From Ruminococcus sp. UBA3767 (GTDB taxonomy: Bacteria > Bacillota > Clostridia > Oscillospirales > Ruminococcaceae), in the NCBI GenBank assembly GCA_002371625.1, contig DFFV01000072.1, forward strand, positions 1 to 19,914: a DNA stretch of 19,914 bases. Reading direction: 5' to 3'. The notes beneath the pieces were generated by a model, which worked only from the letters and a program-made list of their open reading frames with translations, did not search any database and was not told the origin of the DNA. Each line of letters begins with the position of its first letter. The first letter of the stretch is position 1. Below, one piece after another: positions 6,912 to 13,263 of the stretch. The position numbers were made by a program, and so were the translations under genes.

Positions 6912-7741
6912 ATCAGCTTCTCCTTGATGATAAAGAATAGTGGGCTTATGCAAAGTATAAAAAAGCACAGCTGCGGAACGGGGCACAGCCCGTTGGGTGA
7001 AAGCCTTGGATAGAACCAGTAATCGAGCTTTCCCGTGCCAAGATAAACGTAGCAGACGATAGTCAGCGCAAGGATAAATGCCATTGCACCGAGGTCTGCT
7101 GCCCTGAAATGTCTTGAGGCGGCGCAGGTGCGGTTTCTAAGCCCATAGCCCCGTGCTTTCATCGCCATTGATATATCAAGTACACGCTCGGCTTCGTAAG
7201 CCATGCAGGCGGTGAAAAGGCGTGATGTGCGGCGAAGGTCTTTACGCCGTGTTTCGCCGCAGCCGCAGGAGCAATGGTAAAGGTCGGTGTATTTTCTGCG
7301 CAGCTTGGGTATAAATGCAAGTATCATAGATATAACAAGTGCGGTCTTTGGCAGATGTTTGCCAAAAACCGCAAGAATATCGTCCTGAGAAACTATGCTG
7401 TTGAATACCGAGAACCACAATATCAGGCTGGCTATCGAGCAGCCCAGGCTTACACCATAGAGCAGTGATTCAAGCGTATAGCTGTTTTCGCCGAGCTTGA
7501 AAAGCTCTGTCATGCCACGGTGCACGAATATCGGGTTGGTAGCCCCCATTACCGCTATCACTGCGGTGCAGCCGATGAGCAGCTTGATGCTGCGCCTGCC
7601 TTTTAAAAACACCGCCGCAGCTGCGCCCGCAAAAAGCGAGCACGCCTGAAGAATGGGGTTGGTGGTGAACACGCTCACACTCATCACGCACAGAAAGTAG
7701 ATGATGGTGACAAGCGGATCATAGGCTTTCAGGTAGCACAT
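6884..7741 (-). CDS. ecfT: ECF transporter transmembrane scaffold, EcfT
   Basis: Membrane protein that links the ATPase pair to the S component. The 285 residues contain several hydrophobic helices and a cytoplasmic coupling segment with AMKARGYG (the Ala-Arg-Gly motif that contacts the ATPase groove in this family), preceded by a Cys-rich loop CSCGCGETRR. Its ATG overlaps the stop of the lipoprotein gene (TAATG), and no good ribosome site precedes it, so it is probably translated by coupling. Its 3' end overlaps the ATPase gene by 28 bases. The extra hydrophobic C-terminal stretch after residue 215 matches the long form of EcfT. Confidence 0.9.
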   Translation of the reverse strand: MCYLKAYDPLVTIIYFLCVMSVSVFTTNPILQACSLFAGAAAAVFLKGRRSIKLLIGCTAVIAVMGATNPIFVHRGMTELFKLGENSYTLESLLYGVSLGCSIASLILWFSVFNSIVSQDDILAVFGKHLPKTALVISMILAFIPKLRRKYTDLYHCSCGCGETRRKDLRRTSRLFTACMAYEAERVLDISMAMKARGYGLRNRTCAASRHFRAADLGAMAFILALTIVCYVYLGTGKLDYWFYPRLSPNGLCPVPQLCFFILCISPLFFIIKEKLIWRSYPANN

Positions 7742-8376
7742 TATGCAGCCTGCTGAGCGTACATTTTGTTAAAGTCGCAAACATAGAAGAACTCGACCTT
7801 ATCACCTGCTGCGAGCTTGCACTGATCTGCGCCGACATCAGGTGTTTTGCCGTTTACCTTGAACATCCAGCCGGATGACTTTCCGCATGAGCCTTCGGCG
7901 ATCTGGTTGATAGCCGAAACATAAGGACCGTACTCGGTGGTCTTGATATCGAGCTTGATGTTTTTTTCCTCAGCTATCTTTTTGAGAAGGTCAAGGGCAG
8001 TCTGTCCCTGAGTGAACTCGCCTGTTTCGGCATCGGTGATCTTTCCGCTCTTTGGAACGAATTCCTCGCTCTGAAGTCCCTTTTCAAGTGTATCGTAGTT
8101 TGCAAGTATATCGGAAACATCGATAGTCAGGGAAGCTGTGTTTTTGCTGTCCTGTGCCGATGAGCTTTCGGCAGCGCTTTCATACGAGCTGTCTGCTGTG
8201 CTTGATGATTCCTGCGAGCTTGAGTCGGCTGTGCTTTCCGAAGAAGCTGCTGAAACAGATGAGCTGCTTTCAGCCTTTGAGCTTGAAGATGAAGCAGATG
8301 AGGAGGAATCTCCGCAGCCTGCAAGACAAGCAGCGCAAAGTACCGCAGCAGCGATGATCGACATTAACTTTTTCAT
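7741..8376 (-). CDS. Secreted lipoprotein with a DUF4430 (transcobalamin-like) domain
   Basis: A 211-residue predicted surface lipoprotein. Residues 1-21 are a signal peptide ending in the lipobox LAGC, with Cys21 as the lipidation site. A Ser/Ala/Glu linker (about 22-80) spans the wall. Residues about 85-210 fit the DUF4430 fold: QTALDLLKKIAEE, then GWMFKVNGKTPDVGADQCKLAAGDKVEFFYV. As I recall the family, it resembles the C-terminal domain of animal cobalamin carriers. AAAGGAG lies 9 bases before the ATG, with a promoter upstream. As the first gene of the ECF unit it is probably a capture protein for the transporter. A corrinoid ligand is inference only. Confidence 0.85.
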   Translation of the reverse strand: MKKLMSIIAAAVLCAACLAGCGDSSSSASSSSSKAESSSSVSAASSESTADSSSQESSSTADSSYESAAESSSAQDSKNTASLTIDVSDILANYDTLEKGLQSEEFVPKSGKITDAETGEFTQGQTALDLLKKIAEEKNIKLDIKTTEYGPYVSAINQIAEGSCGKSSGWMFKVNGKTPDVGADQCKLAAGDKVEFFYVCDFNKMYAQQAA

Positions 8377-8409
8377 TTTACATTACTCCTTTGTTTTTTA
8401 ATACAACTA

Positions 8410-8438
8410 ATTATAGCACACTAACTGTTGACGTTCAA
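8410..8438 (-). promoter_or_regulatory. Promoter of the ECF-LysR-CDF unit
   Basis: Minus-strand TTGAAC (8438-8433), 17 bases, perfect TATAAT (8415-8410), 34 bases before the lipoprotein ATG. The short leader leaves no room for a riboswitch downstream of this start. Upstream, to 8545, the sequence is AT-rich without a structure I recognise. Confidence 0.8.
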
Positions 8439-8545
8439 TATACAAAGATAACGGAAAAAACAATGTTTTGCCATAGTTTTTAGCTATACCATACATAATA
8501 TATAAAATATATCTTATATCAGATAGGGCTTTTGGCGATAAATGC

Positions 8546-8586
8546 AAAAAAAGTGCGCCGTCTGCGATCTCTCACAGGCAGCGCAC
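8546..8586 (-). terminator. Rho-independent terminator after spo0A
   Basis: Minus strand: long stem from GTGCGCTG (8586-8579) to the matching arm ending GGCGCAC (8559-8553), about 12 pairs with one mismatch, then seven Ts. It starts 27 bases after the spo0A stop codon. Confidence 0.93.
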
Positions 8587-8612
8587 AAAGGTAAAAATAT
8601 TAGGGGGCAGAT

Positions 8613-9395
8613 TCAGCAAGCCACAAGTGACTTGTATTTAAGGCATATCTTATCGGTGATAAGGGCGATAAACTCGCTGTTGGTGGGTTTGCCCTTGCCT
8701 ACGTTGATAGTATAGCCGAAAAAGCTGTTGAGCGTATCTACATCTCCTCTGTCCCAGGCTATCTCGATAGCGTGGCGGATTGCCCTTTCAACACGGGAAG
8801 GTGTGGTGGAGAATTTCTTTGCGACCGCAGGATAGAGCAGCTTTGTGACGCTTTCCAGCATTTCCTTGTCATTCACCGAGGCTATGATAGCCTCACGCAG
8901 ATAGTGGTAGCCTTTAATATGCGCAGGTACGCCTATTTTATGGATTATGTCGGTCACGATTATCTCAAGGTTAGGGCTGCCCTTACGCTGAGAAAGGGTG
9001 GCTTCGGAATTGATGTCGGTGTCGATATCCAGCATTGACTTTATCCTGTCGCCAAGCGTTTTGACATCAAACGGCTTTAGCATGAAATACGATGCGCCTG
9101 CACTCATTACCTGATTTTCAATAAACGAATTCTCGTATGCGCTGGTCACTATGAACATAGGCTTTTTGTAGCCCGATGCCATCACCTTTTTGATAAGCTC
9201 TATGCCGTCAAGTCCCGGCATTACCGCATCTATCATCACAACGTCGGGCTGCTCGGAGCGGATAGCGTCATAAATGACCATACCGTCCTTTTGCCTTGTG
9301 ATGACGAAAAACCCCATAGAACGCAGCGATGAGGCACAGAACACCCCGTATTGCGCCGAATCGTCACCTATAAGTATCTTTATCTTGCCTGTCAT
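8613..9395 (-). CDS. spo0A: Stage 0 sporulation master regulator Spo0A
   Basis: Response regulator that, when phosphorylated, commits the cell to sporulation and other stationary-phase programmes. Residues 1-120 are the receiver domain with the acidic pair Asp11-Asp12, phosphate acceptor Asp56 (in MIDAVMPG), and Lys107 in LKPF. Residues 142-260 are the Spo0A-specific DNA-binding domain, including [10 protein letters not shown] (161-170) and the recognition helix region [17 protein letters not shown] (198-214). The frame extends 29 codons upstream, but ATG at 9395 has AGGAGG seven bases before it and gives the family's usual N-terminus and length (260). All functional residues I can check are intact, so there is no sign of decay. 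Confidence 0.97.
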   Translation of the reverse strand: MTGKIKILIGDDSAQYGVFCASSLRSMGFFVITRQKDGMVIYDAIRSEQPDVVMIDAVMPGLDGIELIKKVMASGYKKPMFIVTSAYENSFIENQVMSAGASYFMLKPFDVKTLGDRIKSMLDIDTDINSEATLSQRKGSPNLEIIVTDIIHKIGVPAHIKGYHYLREAIIASVNDKEMLESVTKLLYPAVAKKFSTTPSRVERAIRHAIEIAWDRGDVDTLNSFFGYTINVGKGKPTNSEFIALITDKICLKYKSLVAC

Positions 9396-9660
9396 GTAGA
9401 TTCCTCCTATGTACCGCCGCTGATGCGGCAGTTTTGTTGTATTATTTGTTGTATTCAGTACTGATGTGTTTTCCACAATCAAAGCATATCACAATTAAAT
9501 TTCAAATGCAATAGTTTTTTGGAAAAATCGTCAGTAAAATTACGACATATTAGTACATAATGCACAAGATAATTGCAAAAAATATAACTAATTCTAATAT
9601 TTCTACTTTAGCGGACGATTTGCGACAGTGCTCTTTCGCCGTAAGTCGAGCCGCTGCTGC
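9396..9660 (-). promoter_or_regulatory. spo0A leader and promoter region
   Basis: The 317-base spoIVB-spo0A gap holds no gene I can support. A GC-rich hairpin GCCGC-ATCA-GCGGC (9429-9416 on the minus strand) sits 8 bases upstream of the spo0A ribosome site (AGGAGG, 9408-9403) and could modulate its translation. The middle is AT-rich. Partial matches to Spo0A boxes occur (TGTCG at about 9545 and 9625, minus strand), but neither is a full TGTCGAA. No promoter there is convincing. Confidence 0.45.
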
Positions 9661-9727
9661 GAAAAGACGGGCGGATCTTGTCGGATCCTGCCGAAACAGC
9701 GCAGATACTGCGTTATCCTGTCTTTTC
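9661..9727 (-). other. Potential three-way-junction RNA structure at the spoIVB stop
   Basis: Minus-strand pairing: outer 8-bp stem GAAAAGAC (9727-9720) / GTCTTTTC (9668-9661). It encloses hairpin CGCAG-TAT-CTGCG (9712-9700) right after the stop codon, and hairpin GGATC-CGACAA-GATCC (9688-9673). No T run follows, so it does not look like an ordinary terminator. Base pairing is visible; any function is inference. Confidence 0.45.
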
Positions 9728-10918
9728 AAGCTCGTGGGGGATGTCTTGGAGCTGGGCATACATCCTATCGGCAAAAATACCGTAGCCGCACTTGGGATCA
9801 TCAACAAGGACGTGAGTTACCGCACCTGCGAGCCTGCCGTCCTGGATAACGGGCGAACCGCTCATTCCCTGGAGTATACCGCCTGTTTTTTCAAGCAGCT
9901 CGGGATCGGTTATCTCAACATCGAAATCGTGGCCCTTGCTGCCTGCAAGGTCGATGCCGCTGATGCGGACGGAATACTTCTTAGGTCCTTGTGTATCGAT
10001 GGAGGCGTAGATATAGGCATCGCCGTTGTGAAGCTCCTGCCTGAAAGCCATGGGAAGAGAGGGGTTCTTTGTTTTCGGGGGAGAATAAAGTGCGCCGAAA
10101 ACGCCGCAGGAGCAGTTTTTGTAGACTGTTCCCGTGCCCGAGGAATTGACAAAATCGCCCGTCAGCCAGCCCGGTGAGCCGCTGCGTGAACGTGAATAAT
10201 CGGTAAGGCGTATCTCGCCTGTTTTTCCTTTGGAAAGTGGGAGCGGAGTTTTGATGTCGGCATCGCATATAGGGTGTCCCAAGCCGCCGAAAAGTCCGCT
10301 GGAGGCTTCGTAGAAGGTCATTGTGCCGATTCCTGCGGAGGAATCACGCACCCACATACCTGCTTTGTACGCTCCGCCGATGAGATGAGGAGTGAGTGTG
10401 GTCTGCTTTTGTTTGCCGTTTCGCTCGTATGAGACCTCGCAGGGCTTGCCGCCGCTTTGTGCGATGATGCTGCCCAGCTGCTCGTTGCTTGAAACGGGCT
10501 TGCCGTTTATCGAGAGGATAACATCGCCTTTTTCAAGTCCGCATTCCTGCGCCGAGCATTTGCCGTTTGTTTCGCAAAGCCCGACGATGAGCACTCCCTG
10601 CGTTATCAGCTTTATGCCGAACGGTTCGCCGCAGGGCATCAGCATGGGGCGCTCGGCGCTGACTTTTTCGACATTTTTTATCGGCACAGAGCCGAAAAGC
10701 ATAAGTGTTTCGGTGCTTTTGCGGCTGCCCGCCGTGCTGCTCGCTTCAAGGTCGCTCTGGCACGGCTTTGCCGAAACGCAGTAGGGAAGCGTCAGCGCTT
10801 CATTTCCCTCGCAATAGAAACGGTCTGGCAGGTGCTGCGAACAGTAGCCTGCCGTCATTATGACCGCTGTGCCTGCTGCAAGCAGCGCCGCTGCGCATTT
10901 TTTGAAAAAATCGCTCAT
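9713..10918 (-). CDS. spoIVB: SpoIVB intramembrane-signalling serine protease, S55 family
   Basis: Forespore-secreted protease that triggers processing of pro-sigma-K during sporulation. The 401 residues show an N-terminal signal-anchor (about 5-25), a PDZ domain (about 95-170, with GLEKGDVILSINGKPV), and the S55 peptidase domain. The apparent triad is His215 (GGLGHPI), Asp338 and Ser353 (GMSGSPV). The Asp-Ser spacing of 15 equals that of the B. subtilis enzyme (Asp363, Ser378) as I recall it. AAGGAG lies 13 bases before the ATG, a rather long spacing. It is followed by spo0A on the same strand, the usual order in sporulating Firmicutes. No sigma-G or sigma-F promoter was convincing upstream. 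Confidence 0.96.
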   Translation of the reverse strand: MSDFFKKCAAALLAAGTAVIMTAGYCSQHLPDRFYCEGNEALTLPYCVSAKPCQSDLEASSTAGSRKSTETLMLFGSVPIKNVEKVSAERPMLMPCGEPFGIKLITQGVLIVGLCETNGKCSAQECGLEKGDVILSINGKPVSSNEQLGSIIAQSGGKPCEVSYERNGKQKQTTLTPHLIGGAYKAGMWVRDSSAGIGTMTFYEASSGLFGGLGHPICDADIKTPLPLSKGKTGEIRLTDYSRSRSGSPGWLTGDFVNSSGTGTVYKNCSCGVFGALYSPPKTKNPSLPMAFRQELHNGDAYIYASIDTQGPKKYSVRISGIDLAGSKGHDFDVEITDPELLEKTGGILQGMSGSPVIQDGRLAGAVTHVLVDDPKCGYGIFADRMYAQLQDIPHELEKTG

Positions 10919-11005
10919 AGTATATTTACAGCTCCTTTCATTTTTAACGCTGTGCAGTTTTATTGTTTGTGTTTATAGTTTTAAAATGCAAATGGGATTT
11001 GAAGC

Positions 11006-11036
11006 ATTATTTGTATTGGATTTTAAGGCAAATAAT
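11006..11036. promoter_or_regulatory. 8-bp inverted repeat upstream of the membrane-protein promoter
   Basis: ATTATTTG (11006-11013) and CAAATAAT (11029-11036), 15 bases apart, in the divergent gap between spoIVB and the next plus-strand gene, 18 bases before the -35 box. It could be an operator, but AT-rich repeats arise by chance. Confidence 0.3.
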
Positions 11037-11053
11037 TCAAAACGTGATCATTG

Positions 11054-11082
11054 TTGATAAAAATGCGAAGGTGTGTTATAAT
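11054..11082 (+). promoter_or_regulatory. Sigma-A type promoter of the 11127 gene
   Basis: TTGATA (11054-11059), 17 bases, TATAAT (11077-11082). Predicted transcription start is near 11089, which decides against an ATG at 11088 as the start codon. Confidence 0.85.
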
Positions 11083-11126
11083 ACAAGATGTACGGTTTTT
11101 ATTTTAGTACAAGAATGAGGAGTAAG

Positions 11127-11654
11127 ATGTCAAAATCAAAGAGTGATTCAAAAAAACGCACAAGCACCGCAAAAGAGCCTGTTTACGTTATTATCGTTAA
11201 AGTGCTGATGCTTGCGGTGTGTACATACAGCGTCGTTTTCTGGGGAAGCGTGGCGCTTATCGGGATATTCAGGGGAGCGTATTCTGATTTCGGGCTGCCT
11301 GTGTGGGCAGGTATAGCCTTAGCAGCAGGAGAAGCAGCGCTGATATGCGCTTTGGTGCTTTCTTTCATGAAAAAGAACACGGCTGCTTTTATACTGTCGG
11401 TCGTGGGAGCGGCTGCATTCCTCGCTTCTTCGGGCTGGTTCGTTTCAACACTGCGCACAGAGCTTGAAAACAGGGCGGTTTCCAACGACCTGCTGGATAT
11501 GGACAAGCGCTATGCGTTCAGGCTTTACCCTGCCGCTGTGATACCTTTGCTTGCGGCGGTACCTGTTGTAAGGTCGCTGGTGCTCAGGCTGCGTTCAAGG
11601 CGGCAAAAACGGCTCGAAAAGGAAAATGCACCTGTTAAAAGCATAATAGATTAG
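11127..11654 (+). CDS. Unrecognised four-helix membrane protein
   Basis: I do not recognise this family. The 175-residue product has a short charged N-terminus (MSKSKSDSKKR), then four likely membrane helices: about residues 20-47, 58-80, 87-108 and 134-155. It ends in a strongly basic tail RLRSRRQKRLEKEN, which by the positive-inside rule should face the cytoplasm. The frame is open from an ATG at 11088, but that coincides with the predicted transcript start. ATG at 11127 has GAGGAG (11117-11122) four bases before it, a slightly short spacing; ATG at 11115 is an alternative without a ribosome site. It has its own terminator, so it is separate from the acyltransferase genes downstream. Confidence 0.75.
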   Translation: MSKSKSDSKKRTSTAKEPVYVIIVKVLMLAVCTYSVVFWGSVALIGIFRGAYSDFGLPVWAGIALAAGEAALICALVLSFMKKNTAAFILSVVGAAAFLASSGWFVSTLRTELENRAVSNDLLDMDKRYAFRLYPAAVIPLLAAVPVVRSLVLRLRSRRQKRLEKENAPVKSIID

Positions 11655-11661
11655 TGAAAAT

Positions 11662-11695
11662 AATGCGCCGGGGTGCCTTGGCGCATTGTTTTTTT
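11662..11695 (+). terminator. Rho-independent terminator after the 11127 gene
   Basis: 8-bp stem AATGCGCC (11662-11669) / GGCGCATT (11680-11687), 10-base loop, then G and seven Ts. Confidence 0.93.
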
Positions 11696-11719
11696 GTCCA
11701 TATTTTCGACCTGTTTTTA

Positions 11720-11748
11720 TTGACTTTGCCCAAGCAGCGTGTTATAAT
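11720..11748 (+). promoter_or_regulatory. Sigma-A type promoter of the MBOAT-DHHW unit
   Basis: TTGACT (11720-11725), 17 bases, TATAAT (11743-11748), 71 bases before the GTG start. Confidence 0.88.
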
Positions 11749-11754
11749 AGTATG

Positions 11755-11774
11755 GTATCGTTTAAATCCGATAC
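11755..11774 (+). promoter_or_regulatory. Inverted repeat at the MBOAT transcript start
   Basis: GTATCG (11755-11760) and CGATAC (11769-11774) around TTTAAATC, beginning 6 bases after the -10 box. In RNA, G-T pairs can extend the stem outward. It could be an operator overlapping the start point or a 5'-end stabilising hairpin. Confidence 0.5.
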
Positions 11775-11819
11775 TGTGAACTGAAGTAAGGAAATAATAA
11801 TGGTAGGGAGTTTTTTAAG

Positions 11820-13250
11820 GTGATATTTGCGGATCTGTTTTTCATATATTTCTTTTTGCCGCTGTGTCTGGGACTTTACTTTCTGACTAAGAAAATAAAG
11901 TACAGGAACGCAGTGCTTATCGCTTTCTCGCTCGTGTTTTACGCTTGGGGAGAGCCAAAGTGGGTATTTATACTGCTGCTTTCATCGGTGATAAACTACT
12001 TTGCGGCGCTGGCGATAGACAAGAACAAGGGGCAGCCGCTCGCAAAGACGTTCATGATACTTATAACCGTCTACGATCTGGGCGTTCTGTTCGCATTCAA
12101 GTACATCAGCTTCTTTATAAGCAACTTTGATAACTGGTTCGGGCTTTCGATACCTGTGCCGAAGATCTCGCTGCCGATAGGTATCTCGTTCTATACGTTC
12201 CAGACGCTTTCGTACGTTATCGACGTTTACAGAGGAAAGGTGCCCGTTCAGAAGGATTATCCCAAGCTGCTGCTTTATATCTCGCTGTTCCCTCAGCTCG
12301 TTGCAGGACCTATCGTAAGATATGCCACGATAGCAGAGGAGATAGACCGGAGAAAAACGACCGTTAAGGACGTTTCTGAAGGCATTTCAAGAATAATGCT
12401 CGGTATAGGCAAAAAGGTCATCATCGCAAACAGCATAAGCACGATAGTTACAGCGCTGTTCGGCGAGTTCAAGGACGGATATGCGGCGGCTGCCAATTCT
12501 ACCGTGCTTGGCAACTGGTACGGTGCGGTGCTGGTAGGAATGTGGTATTACTTCGACTTTTCGGGCTATTCTGATATGGCTATCGGAATGGGACGGATTT
12601 TCGGCTTCCACTTTGATGAGAACTTCAAATATCCGTATATATGCACATCTATCACTGAATTCTGGCGCAGATGGCATATCTCGCTCTCAAGCTGGTTCAG
12701 GGATTACGTTTACATACCGCTGGGCGGAAACAGAAAGGGCAAAACAAGACAGTGCGTGAATATCATGATAGTCTGGGCGCTTACGGGCTTCTGGCACGGA
12801 GCAAGCTGGAACTTTATGATTTGGGGCTTGTACTTCGGCGTACTGCTGCTGATAGAAAAGCTGTTTATAGGAAAATGGCTTTCAAACACACACAAGGCAG
12901 TGCAGCATATCTACGCTGTTGCGCTGGTAGCGATAGGCTGGGGAATTTTCTACTTTGAGGATTTCAAGAGCCTGGGCAGGTTCTTCAAGTCGCTTATCGG
13001 CTTTGCACCGGGCGGCTTCACGGACCTTTCGACAAACAGCCTGTTCACGCAGAATCTATGGCTGTTCATTGCGGCGGCTGTGCTTTGCACACCGATAATC
13101 CCGAAGATAAAGAAGTCGCTTTGCACAACGGCAGGCGGCATGAAGGTAGCCGGAACGCTCGGCATACTGCTGAACCTGGCTATACTGTTCATAAGCAGCA
13201 TGATGCTGGTGAACACTACCAACAATCCGTTTTTGTACTTCAAATTCTGA
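11820..13250 (+). CDS. MBOAT family membrane O-acyltransferase (AlgI/DltB-like)
   Basis: Polytopic membrane enzyme that moves acyl groups, usually acetyl, from a cytoplasmic donor toward a surface polymer. The 476 residues begin MIFADLFFIYFFLPL, matching the AlgI-type N-terminus. Diagnostic motifs are DFSGYSDMAIG (246-256), EFWRRWHISLS (280-290, His286) and LTGFWHGASWN (321-331), with His326 the expected catalytic histidine. The start is GTG at 11820, supported by AGGGAG (11805-11810) nine bases upstream; no ATG fits. The next gene begins 13 bases after the stop and encodes an AlgX/AlgJ-like partner, the usual arrangement for polysaccharide O-acetylation. The polymer acylated cannot be read from the sequence. 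Confidence 0.95.
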   Translation: MIFADLFFIYFFLPLCLGLYFLTKKIKYRNAVLIAFSLVFYAWGEPKWVFILLLSSVINYFAALAIDKNKGQPLAKTFMILITVYDLGVLFAFKYISFFISNFDNWFGLSIPVPKISLPIGISFYTFQTLSYVIDVYRGKVPVQKDYPKLLLYISLFPQLVAGPIVRYATIAEEIDRRKTTVKDVSEGISRIMLGIGKKVIIANSISTIVTALFGEFKDGYAAAANSTVLGNWYGAVLVGMWYYFDFSGYSDMAIGMGRIFGFHFDENFKYPYICTSITEFWRRWHISLSSWFRDYVYIPLGGNRKGKTRQCVNIMIVWALTGFWHGASWNFMIWGLYFGVLLLIEKLFIGKWLSNTHKAVQHIYAVALVAIGWGIFYFEDFKSLGRFFKSLIGFAPGGFTDLSTNSLFTQNLWLFIAAAVLCTPIIPKIKKSLCTTAGGMKVAGTLGILLNLAILFISSMMLVNTTNNPFLYFKF

Positions 13251-13263
13251 CAGGTGATAAAAT

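Noticed and set aside
8130..8330. Alternative frames in the Ser-rich part of the lipoprotein gene
   Set aside because: They are by-products of low-complexity serine codons; the lipobox and DUF4430 domain fix the true frame.
8377..8612. Cobalamin or metal riboswitch upstream of the ECF unit
   Set aside because: The leader is only about 25-30 bases after the predicted start, and I found no cobalamin-box motif in the region on the coding strand.
9396..9482. 29-codon N-terminal extension of Spo0A
   Set aside because: The extension lacks a ribosome site and is outside the conserved receiver domain; AGGAGG lies just before the ATG at 9395.
9440..9640. Sigma-H promoter and Spo0A boxes upstream of spo0A
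   Set aside because: A GGAAAA ... GAAT pair exists but its spacing and first bases do not fit the sigma-H consensus, and the TGTCG sites lack the rest of the Spo0A box.
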